Shown one piece after another: positions 11,546-20,964 of a stretch of 64,000 nucleotides of DNA (the first letter of the stretch is position 1; each line of letters opens with the position of its first letter). This stretch comes from Apteryx mantelli. Taxonomy: Eukaryota; Chordata; Aves; Apterygiformes; Apterygidae. The stretch covers positions 121,491,415 to 121,555,414 of the forward strand of contig NC_089979.1 in the NCBI RefSeq assembly GCF_036417845.1, written 5' to 3'. The translations under genes were made by a program, and so were the position numbers. The notes below the pieces were generated by a model. The model was not told the origin of the DNA, did not search any database, and worked only from the letters and a program-made list of their open reading frames with translations.

Positions 11546-12730
11546 AATAACCCTAGGCTGTCTGTATGTCAAGTATAGGCCAGAAGAGTTGATCTTCATG
11601 TCTTTGAAACAGCTGAAAAGAAAACTTTAAAAACGACACACATTTTTGTTCTACTGCATGTTCAGAAAGGATAGGAATTTTTTTTTGAATTAATGAAATG
11701 TGCTATCAAAATCCTTGCTGTGCATTTCACATCCCCAGCAAGCCTATCTCACAGTTCCTGACTATAGCCATAGTTTCATCACTAGCTGTGTTTCATGCTG
11801 GAGCAACCCATGTGGCTGTAATAATGTTTTCAAACAAAAACCCAACCTTAAAGTTAGCTTTATTTTTGCCAGTGATATTTAGCAGCACTAGATAGACCTG
11901 TATATTTTGGTGGGCTCCATCCTCAGTTGTTCATCTTGTTCTTCCTCAGCCAGGCTCTGGCTGCAACATAGTCCAATGCGACCAGCTGCTGTGGGCAGCG
12001 AGGAGGCTTACATAGGCTGGGGCAGCTCATAGGGATTTTACACCCACAGAAGTCACAAGAAAACTAATCAGTCTCCTCTTGCAAACTACTGTCAGCACAG
12101 CTGTTTTCCAGGGCGATTTTGTTCATCTCTCAAGACTTAGGTTGATTCAAAAATCTTGTCTCAGTTGTATGATTTTTTTTTTTTTACTAGATCCCATGAG
12201 ATATGGCTCCAAAAAGTTGCTGATAACTTATAATTTTCTATGCCAGTCCCTAGATCACCTGTCACCTCTGAGCTGCCAAGCTCCAAGCTGTGTTCAGTCT
12301 CCCAACATCTTGTTTCAAGAAACAGCACCAGCTTCTTTGCCACTGGAGAGCTGCTGGTTTTCCTCTCATGGGAGCAGAGCATGATGCCCATCCCAAACAG
12401 AGCTGTTTTATTACATAGCATGGGACTGGATGGCAGTCTGGTCCACTGTGAATTACTTGAGGACACTAAAATATTTATAAGATTTCTGGCCCCAGACATG
12501 TGCCACTCCATTTTTAGTGAAGGGTGAACTGGTTTCATCACACTGGTCCACCTTCCTCTCCCCTCTCTACCACCCCCCCAAAATTGTTTCACCCTCTCCT
12601 GACAGAAGATTGCAGTTTAAAATATGGAGACCAGAGATTCACTCTCTCTGATTTTCACCCCTGTTCAAACTGGCTGTGAATTATTTATAGGCTCAATCTA
12701 AGTCCATTTTTTTTTCCTTTTAAATTCGTG

Positions 12731-12852
12731 AATTAAGCAGAGTTCAAATGAGTGTCTGGGAGAGAGGTAGTGGGAGGCTTTAAAGAGGTGAAAATAACAG
12801 GAAGACAGCTGCTGCACATTGGCTTGATCAGTGTGGTTCAGCACCCCCGTGT
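12731..12852 (+). mobile_element. unclassified short element, copy B
   Basis: Homologous to 11303-11420, same orientation, 1.43 kb downstream. Here it sits in unique sequence, not in CR1, which shows that the homology is not part of CR1 itself. The most conserved part is ctgctgcacattgg...atcagtgtggtt. Confidence 0.55.
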
Positions 12853-13550
12853 CGTTCTGTGGATGGATTGACTTGCATTAATCAGAATACGGTTCATATT
12901 TAAAAACGTGGAGGAACTGTTCTGCCTGGGTGCTGGGTTTTCATTAGTTCTGCAGATTAGCTTTCTCCACAGGCTCATCAAAAATAGAAAGAGCCATTGT
13001 TAAGATGATTGCTAGGTTTCTTTTCAGAGGAACGGAAGAGGGGAAACGAGTTGCAATTTAGGCTGTAGAATTGGGAGAAGCAGAAAGAGAAGTCCGAATG
13101 GGTGCTGTGCCTGCCATGACTGAAAGTGCTTTCAATGTCCCTATACAGGCCTGTCCTGCAAAGTAGGGGGGCTGGAGCTAGCCCTTGGAAGTGCCGTGAT
13201 TCCCCCTCCCTGCAATTTGTCTGCAGTGACCAAAGTGATGATGGGAGCAGCCAAGGGGTGGGCTGGGATTTCAGGCCTGCAGAGCATATCTGAGTAGCCT
13301 GGGAAGACGTGGTATAAAGGATCTCATAGGTTAATTGAGTACAGCAGTCCACCTGTCTCTTTGAAGCACACAAAATGTCTTGTCCCAGGGGACATCGGTT
13401 TCCTCTGGGAAATCTCAGCTGAATTCTTCAGACAGTTATTCTCTTCCTACTTAAACTTGTAAACACTTCAGGGTAGGTATATTTTTGTCCTCAGTCACTT
13501 GTAAAAGCCCTCTACAGTGTGGTTGCTCTGTAAATAGCAATAACATTTAA

Positions 13551-13608
13551 GTCCTGCTGAGAAATGTACTTAGTACAAAGTCCTGCAGGAAAATGTACTT
13601 ACTGCGGA
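13551..13608. repeat. 29-bp tandem duplication
   Basis: Two diverged 29-bp units, each starting gtcctgc and containing aaatgtactta. Confidence 0.75.
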
Positions 13609-13810
13609 GTCCAGATGGAGGATTTCAAAGGGGTCTCGACTTTCTGAATATTACATGGGGCCTAAATCAAGCTCCCAGGGAATGCAAAGCAATTGTGTGT
13701 GGCGGGATGAAAACATAATGTGAAGGCATTAGGTAGAGAACTAGAGCAATGGGAAAGGAGCTAAGAAATCTGTGAATGGCCTGAACTAATCTAAGTTGCA
13801 ATTTCAGGGT

Positions 13811-13847
13811 GGATTGTCATAACCCCGATCATGATTGTCATAACCCC
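13811..13847. repeat. short tandem duplication
   Basis: gattgtcataacccc occurs twice with a 21-bp period. Confidence 0.85.
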
Positions 13848-15235
13848 AGGATCCTTTTGCATTATAATGCTTACTTTATTTAGTCAGGGAAAGAAAATAA
13901 CAGAAAATAATGAGGAGGAACGTGAATAAATCAGAGGTTTCTTGGTGAAGGTGTGTAGGACAGAGATGGACAGATATAGTGGGGCTTTCTTTCTCAGCTC
14001 ACAGTGGCAAGGAGAAGGAAGTCTAGGTATGCAGACGCTCTGTGAGATCTTTTTGGCCATATGTAGAGCGTGGCTCATCTCTTCTGCTCTGCCCTGCCTT
14101 GTTACATACAAAACCTACAAATGTTCCTGTGGCAAGTGCGGTGCTGCGTGAGGTGCAGAGCTGCTATGGGAAGGAGCAGCGAAGGCACCACAGCTGTGAT
14201 GTGCAGGCTGAAGGAGTCAGGTTATTGATCCTGATGGCAGCATGGCAGGGTGAGGGACAAGGTCTGTTTGTCCCGGAATAAAAGTGTTGCCATCATGTAC
14301 TGGAATGACAGATTTTTGGACCATAAATGAGGGACACTTCTGATGCCAAAGACTACATGAAGGTAGAGAGTAATTATTGTAGTGCCACAGAAGAAGTGGA
14401 GCTGTTACTCACTGCCAAGGTAGGAGCTGGATTGGATCACCTTTCTGAGCACAGACAGCTCAACCAAAGAAGAGAAAACAGCTTAGCGGAAGACATACAG
14501 GGATAGTAAAGTCTGAGGAGAAAGTACAGTTTGGAATTTAAGATTTGTTGTTATTTTAGTTATTAAAACCCCAGAAACTCCTGCACTAAGTCAAATGGCT
14601 CTATAATGCAGTATCTTTTGCCTAGAAGAAGACAAGCTTTACAGGTGCTCCTGCAGCAACCTGAGAAACCCTTGAGCTCTGACCATGTCAGCTCAGAGCG
14701 CTGCAAAGAAACGCTTAGGACCTGGCACAGTATGTTTCTATTTTTCTTTCCTGAATTGATTTTTATCAGTAACTTTTGGTCATATTGATGATACTTGCGT
14801 TTTTGCAGTGGGTCTAATCTTTTCAAGGTGCAGCATGGGAAACAAATGGATATAAACACAATGCTGTGTATAATCCATTTTCTGAATCAATTGGCTCTGA
14901 TGCTATGATGCAGCTCTGAAATATATTTGACTGTCTCTTCAGTCTCTTGTTCTCCTAAAAATAGCTTCCCTGGGAGTATAACGGATCCTCAGCCACGCTC
15001 ACTGCGGTAGCCTGCAACCTTGCAATGTTTGTTTCCTTCTGTCGCTGCCTTGATTCCTCCGGGTTATCTTCCTGCCTGTCATGAGTGCCTTCTCCTGTGT
15101 CTGCGAAGCGCTGCGTGCGTGTGACCTCTGCCAGCTGGGGAGCACATTGCCCCCAGGCTGCCAATCACTGCCCCCAGGCCACCCACCCCATGCCAGCAGG
15201 GATCACGCTGCTCGTCCTTTCCTTGTTCTGCACAG

Positions 15236-15365
15236 CTGATTTCCAACCTGTTGTTGTGGCCTGGAAGCCCAAATCTGTGCTGGCATCTGCTGCAGTCACT
15301 GAGGACGGTGGCCTCTTCCCAGCTCCACCTGAAGTTAATGAAAAGATTTTTAGTCACTTGAGAGG
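15236..15365 (+). other. candidate internal exon, unrecognised
   Basis: The acceptor (tttccttgttctgcacag, ending at 15235) has a long polypyrimidine tract and the donor is near-perfect (AGAGG|GTAAGTTGG, GT at 15366). Between them 130 bp are open in one frame, entering after one codon base and leaving after two. The peptide includes FQPVVVAWKPKSVL and PPEVNEKIFSHLR, which reads like a globular protein. I do not recognise it. A second frame is open for nearly the whole length, so coding status is uncertain. The entry phase fits the 110-bp version of the candidate at 514-623. Joined to the candidate at 17278 the frame would stop at once. It could be a real exon, a lncRNA exon or chance. Confidence 0.28.
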
Positions 15366-17277
15366 GTAAGTTGGTCCGTACGTGACTGCACCAAGGAACA
15401 GGGGATGAACCCCAGGGAATTTCCTAGCAGCTCTTTGGTAAGACGTAGACTTATATGTGAGCAATCGACATAACAAGATTTCTGGCTCTGGAAGAGCTCG
15501 ACTTTCTGGCCTGCTCCATAAGTGGTGCCGCTGCAATGCAACAGATGAAAGCTCTTCATGCCGGGCTTTGCCCCAGTGACCGCGCAACCTTTTCATGAAC
15601 CTCAGACACGCAATATGACCTAGGGAGACTCAGCAGTGCAAAAGAATCAAGCGGGGACAAAAAACAAAGTAGAGAAAAAAGTGTGGTGACACCTAAGGAG
15701 GTGATCTCTGTGAAGTCACCCTGGTCCGGTACTGTATCCTGGCCCTGCATGGACCGTGCTTGCACCATGGGTGCCATTTTACTTCAGGAGCTGTGTAGGC
15801 AAGGTAATGATGCTTACTGCTCCCTGCATCTTCTCTACTTCCATGCATATATTCTTCATTTGTTACACCTTGTACCACTGCCAGGCCTCTTCTTAGCACT
15901 AGATGAGAGGTGGACATTTGAGCACACGGTCTAATTTTGCATTGTGCAAAAATATCCCTTCTACCCTTGTGAGAAGGATGAGCAAGAGGCTTATCAGCAT
16001 GCAAGCAAAAACCAGATGATTCATGCTTTTTTGATACTCTGGCATGGTGAATGAGTGACTTCTCTACATACTGTGTAACATAACACAAAACAACAGGTAA
16101 TAAACTGGTAGTAAATTATGGCTTTTTTCAAAGCTTAATGTTGAAAACATTTTACTGCATCAGTTAGCAGGAAATTGCACTGCCGAGTACATTCTTAAAA
16201 GACGTCTTAAATTTTCTTGGTTATTTTTTTTTGTTGCTAGCAAGTGCCCTGCTTAATTAGAATTGCTACCTGTGCATCCAAAGACTTTGTCTTATTCTTT
16301 CTTCCCATCAGGATCCAACTTCCCTGAGAGTAAACATCTCAAGACAGTGCTTTGAGGGAAGAAATGCTCTGTGAGATCCTTGCAAGATTTATTGGCCAGA
16401 CCCCTTTAGTTAAAAGTGGGGGTTCACCAATCTGTCCCAGAATAAGCAGCTGTCACCTCCATGCACTGCAAATGTCTAAAAACCCTACCATCTTCAGTGA
16501 AGGCCTCTGGACACAGGTGTACCTGGGGAAACCAGGTGATGGTCTATCTGCTGTGCTACAAAGCCGCTGCTGTGTGTAATATCCCCTTGTGTCTTAGCTG
16601 TGCTGAGCTGGGCCTGCTTGGTGTGGGGATTGATTTTGCAGCATCCTTAAATGGCAGTTCGGGGTAACTTGTGATCAAAGCCAAAATTAGAGCCATGTTG
16701 TGACATTTGGAAAGGACACAGTGAAAACTTTTTAAATGTTAATGGGTCAGTGAGGAAAGATGGGGCTGGTGTTGGTACAGACACAGCGCTTAAGGAGCTT
16801 GGGTGTTTCTGACGCTTCTAAATAGGCTTCTGCTCTCTTTTTTTCCTTTTTTACAAACAGCATTTGACTCCAATATTGTACAGTCAGCTGGGGAAGTACA
16901 GATAAAGGAGAACTAAAAAGAACAGTCCTTCTAACAGCCCTGTTTTAGGAAGCCACCCCCTCAGGTCAAAAGTTGGGAGAAACTTGCTGTAATAAAGAGA
17001 GTCACCTGAACGGGCACGAAGTCAGGCCTACAGCTACTAGTGTGGAGGGCTGTCCTTAAAAAAGCCCTATTGTATAGAACTGTTCTTAAAATTAAAGGCC
17101 ATATTAATACATAAAACCTCTGCTGAAGGTGGTAGTATTAATGTTTCCATCTATTTCTTAATTACCTCATAGAATTTTATACTGAGGATAGATATATTAT
17201 TGGATAGTATTGCATGTTTTCCCCCAAATACTGAAAAGCTATTCTTTTTCATTAAATATGGTAACATTTTTCTACAG

Positions 17278-17322
17278 GAGTTGAAACAATCATTTATTTC
17301 TGGTAGTTCTGAACTCCATCTG
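17278..17322 (+). other. candidate 45-bp micro-exon
   Basis: The acceptor (gtaacatttttctacag, ending at 17277) and the donor (CATCTG|GTAAGTTTTTTT, GT at 17323) are both strong. The 45 bp between them are open in exactly one frame (15 codons, ELKQSFISGSSELHL) and symmetric in phase. It is short and could be a pseudo-exon. The other two frames contain stops. Confidence 0.2.
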
Positions 17323-18061
17323 GTAAGTTTTTTTCCATACATTTGTTGTCATGTCTGCTTCCTAAAAAAGTACTGATCTTTATGTCTCTGCTTTATACCC
17401 TTGATTTTTATTAGTGTTACTAATAATGGAACCAATTCTGACCATAGTGAGAGTGCATTCAAAGTCAGCCATGTCAATCAATGGATACATTTTGCTCCTG
17501 CAGAGTGAAATTAATTGTTTCTCTGAATTTATTATGGCAAATCGAAAAAACATCATCACAAAGCCATCAGTGACTCTGCCTTCCCTTCATTAAACTCAGT
17601 AAAAACTTGTTTTTGATCCCTGGGGCCTTTAGAGTAGGCCATTATAATGAATGGAGCTTTTTGAAATAAAAAAGGATTTTTCTGTTTCGATAACGCACAG
17701 TCACATACTTGCTGCATTTGATCACTGGTGGGTATAACACTGGTTCCAAGAGTATCAGTTTCGGATAAATGCCAGTCCCCGAATTCACGGGATTGTGGTT
17801 TTTTTCCTTTCATCATTTTATATTTATCAAGGCAAGGTTTATTTTCACCCTAGAGTGCAGTCACACTCCCACTTCACATCTGCCAGGATCAGCAACATTT
17901 CTTGTGGAACTGACCCAACTACTCAGCCCAATAAAGATGAAAAAAGGCTTCAAAAATAAAAAGGGTCAGAAAGGGATGTGGCCCTACCTGGCTGGGGCAG
18001 CCAGCTGGTTGCATTGGACCACAAAATGTGAAAGGGTGATTTGCACTAGCCAGCACTAACC

Positions 18062-18320
18062 ATGGAGAAATCAAGCTCTCCTGTTCCCCTCTCCCCACCA
18101 TCTTGGTGGCTGTATTTGGTAGGATGTCCACAAAATGAGATGAGTCTGGTGGATTTGTCATGTTCAAGGACTGTCATGCTCTGGCTTGACAAAGAGGCCC
18201 ATTTCTGGTCAGGAGAGACAAGGACGTTCCCAGTAGTGTGTGTCTCAAAAGCCCCCCAAACATACGGGGCAAATGAAGGTGAAGTGGGGCAGAAATCCAC
18301 CGAGACTATCTGCCCTTGCT
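18062..18320 (+). other. possible first coding exon (ATG to donor)
   Basis: The ATG at 18062 lies in a strong initiation context (AACCATGGAG). The frame is open for 86 codons to a donor (TTGCT|GTAAGTTTG, GT at 18321). The peptide is Ser/Pro/Trp-rich at the start (MEKSSSPVPLSPPSWW) and contains several Cys residues. There is no signal peptide and no recognised domain. No TATA box or CpG island lies upstream, which argues against a promoter-proximal exon. Confidence 0.12.
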
Positions 18321-20280
18321 GTAAGTTTGAGCGGCTCCTTTGGCATCTTTAAGCCGTGCCCAGATTTGGCTCATGCAGAACCAGGGGGATGTAAACAGGT
18401 CCCTGTCCACCACCCTTGCCCACCCCTTGTGCTCAGCAGGAAGACAAGAGCTCCGAGCCTGTAAAAAATAAATAATAGAGGATTGGCACCACTCACCAGT
18501 CTGAGACGCTGCGCTAAAAAAATGGGACACATTAAAGGAAGGGTTCAACGTTTTCCTGGGAGCACTGAAATTTAAACAATCATTTTTAGGCAGTCTTTTT
18601 CAGAAAGCCCAGCTGGGAAGACCACCTGCCTTTGCTGGGCCATTGTGATAAGATGGCCGAGCACCTTGGACTGCCTCCTTGCTGCGGGCAGCTGCTCAGC
18701 GAGGGCCTGCACGAGCCTTTTGATGTGTTGGCGAATCAAAGGGGGAGATGCAAAGAGTAGGCAGAAGTCATACATATGAATGTGCACATACATAGCCAGT
18801 AACCTTTCCTCCTCTGATTAGTGTAGCAATAAATGCTTGTGACATCAATACTTTATGAGAATGAACCAGTCCCCACTTTGGAATTATGGGTGGAGGGAGA
18901 GGAATTAATCATCTGCCAGTTAGTTTAAGTAGCAAATGGAGTTTTATAAAGTTTTGGAAGTTGGAGTGAGGAAACACTTTATGGATAAGCCCTTACTTCT
19001 GCAAGGTAATTTCTGGGTATAAGACGCAGTGTATATGAAGTTGTTTCCTGGCTGTGCTTAGTTGCATATTTGACTTGTTTAAACGTGGCTAGAAAAGAAG
19101 CAAGGTTGCACATCGTGTAGGGTCTCTTGGCTTTGACATCTTCACTCCCTTTTCCACCTAGCTTTAGGAGTGCTATTGGGTCTCTTGTAAGACCCTATAA
19201 GGCCTGGGTCTGGATGAATGAGGAGTTTCTGAATGAGTGTGAAATCTCCCACATCCTTTGTTATATATGCTCATGTGCCATTTATTGTCTGCTATTTGTA
19301 TTAGAGTGGCCCTAGAAAGCTTTCTGTGGCCAGTTACTAGGAAAAGAAAAGTCCTTTCCTTGCATCGAGGGCCCTGCTTATATAGGCTCCTTTTTCAAGC
19401 TTTGCTCAGGGCAGCTGTTTCTGAAGCTTGTCAGAAACTATCATTTCTTTGCAAGTCTTTGCAACATGAGCCCAGCTCACGCAGGAGCCAGTCTCATGAG
19501 CAGGACCCTTCCTGGTTGTCAGAGCAGAGATGCCAAGGAGTTAAAAAAGCAGGGTACGCTTGCTCCTGGAGGTAGCTTACCCGGCCGTGATCCTGGCCAA
19601 GCACTTGTTCACCTCGTTGCTAGCTAAGAACAGCACTAATGCCTGAGCCGGAGGAGCAGGCGTTCTCCGTCAGCATCAGGCAGGACCTGCTGGGGTTGCT
19701 CAAACAACTGGAAGCTACTGAGCATAGGGGTGCTCTTAGCACCAGGCACACTGAGGAGGTCTGCACTGCAGGTCTCAGCCAACCAAGGACTTCTTTACAT
19801 GAGGAATAAATCCTCCAGTATTTGCGTTGTCTGACTTCAGAGACACGCCATCCAGCAAAACAGTATAAACTCTTTCTAGAGAAGCTGAGAGTGCAGCCAA
19901 AGGGCAGGGTGGTAGGGGAAGGCTTTAGGGTTTTTGTTAGACATAGCATTAAACTGTAAGTGGTAAATTTATATTAAAAATCATAATCTGTAATGAAGAA
20001 GCAATTGGGAGATCCACTGAGTTCCATTTACAAAAATCCTTTAAAAAAGTAAATACCCACCAATAGTGCAATTTATTCTAATATTTCAGTGAAAGCGTGA
20101 ACACAGTAGTTCCTGAATTGTTAATGTGCTGTAAAGCAGGAAATACAGAAGTAATAGAGCAGCAAAGATGCAAGATGTGCTATGTTGTGTTATATTATAT
20201 TTAAATGAATTTAACCCTAAGAGAGGAAAGAGAACAAAAATTCAAAGCAACAGAGATAAAATGTGACGGGCGAGTGAAGA

Positions 20281-20445
20281 GTTAACAGGACTGAAGTTTG
20301 TCAATTGATATGCAGAAGAACTGATAGCACAAGAGCTGACGTGCACAAAGCTGTTGAACAGAGGAGTTAACAGGACTAAAGTCGTCTACCAACCGATATG
20401 CGCAAGGACTGATATGCGCAAGGCTGCGGAATGATTAACAAGACT
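20281..20445 (+). repeat. U3 direct repeats of LTR 1
   Basis: GTTAACAGGACT begins at 20281 and again at 20366, with a weaker third copy (attaacaagact) near 20434, and gatatgcgcaagg is doubled near 20395-20423. A CRE-like TGACGT lies at 20337. Repeats upstream of the TATA box are typical of retroviral enhancers. Confidence 0.7.
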
Positions 20446-20624
20446 GGAGAAGTGAAGTCTGCCACCTGGAATCTGCACGGACCCCGGGGAGGGGAGAAGC
20501 AATACGGAGGTGTTGTGGTCTTGCCTCGCTAGCAGGGTCCCCCCGAGCAGACAAACAGACAGTCCTGTGATTGTGAAACTTGCTGAAAGTCAGCAAAAGC
20601 AGTGTTTGCCCAGAGCCCCAGCCG

Positions 20625-20632
20625 TATAAAAA
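20625..20632 (+). promoter_or_regulatory. TATA box of LTR 1
   Basis: TATAAAAA in a GC-rich context, about 30 bp upstream of the motif TTGAGCAGGGAC that both LTRs share and that probably marks the RNA start. Confidence 0.75.
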
Positions 20633-20835
20633 GAGGCTTGGCAGCTAGGAGAGTTTGAGCAGGGACGGGAACGTGCCCTGACCATCCTCTCCGGCTGGAC
20701 CGTGAGTATTCCCCCCCCTCCCCTTTTCCTGGGACGCTGGGTTAAGGTAACTCCTCGAGGTTGAGAGCCCTCTCACTAGGAGAGTGAACAAGAAAGCTTT
20801 CAAGTAGGGATAAGCAGTCCTTCCAATTAATAACG

Positions 20836-20919
20836 CAGTAATCGACGGTTTCAGGTTATCCTTTCTAAATTAGTAACTGATGGTTTTGTGTTATCCTTCC
20901 TAAATTAGTAATCGCATTA
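20836..20919 (+). repeat. 35-bp tandem repeat in the R region of LTR 1
   Basis: About 2.4 units of a 35-bp repeat (agtaatcgacggtt / agtaactgatggtt, each with ggttatcc or tgttatcc and ctaaat), lying between the inferred transcription start and the polyadenylation signal. Confidence 0.75.
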
Positions 20920-20958
20920 TTTTAATGGATGTTACGAATCCAAGAACTTGTGTGAGGA

Positions 20959-20964
20959 AATAAA
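20959..20964 (+). terminator. polyadenylation signal of LTR 1
   Basis: AATAAA followed by a T-rich stretch (catcttttttattatt), about 70 bp before the end of the LTR. Confidence 0.8.

Larger units (their letters stand above)
11546..15235. other. non-coding DNA
   Basis: This contains the second copy of the unclassified element and two small tandem duplications, listed separately. Several frames of about 100-140 codons exist on both strands (for example 12161-12592 on the - strand) but show no domain, and I treat them as chance. Confidence 0.5.
15366..20261. other. non-coding DNA with exon-like candidates
   Basis: Apart from the candidates at 17278-17322 and 18062-18320, nothing was recognised. 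16080-16260 and 17100-17560 are AT-rich and without repeats. Confidence 0.45.

Noticed and set aside
14425..14470. Possible CR1 tail (ctggattggatcacctttctgagc)
   Set aside because: Only a short weak resemblance, with no CR1 sequence before it.
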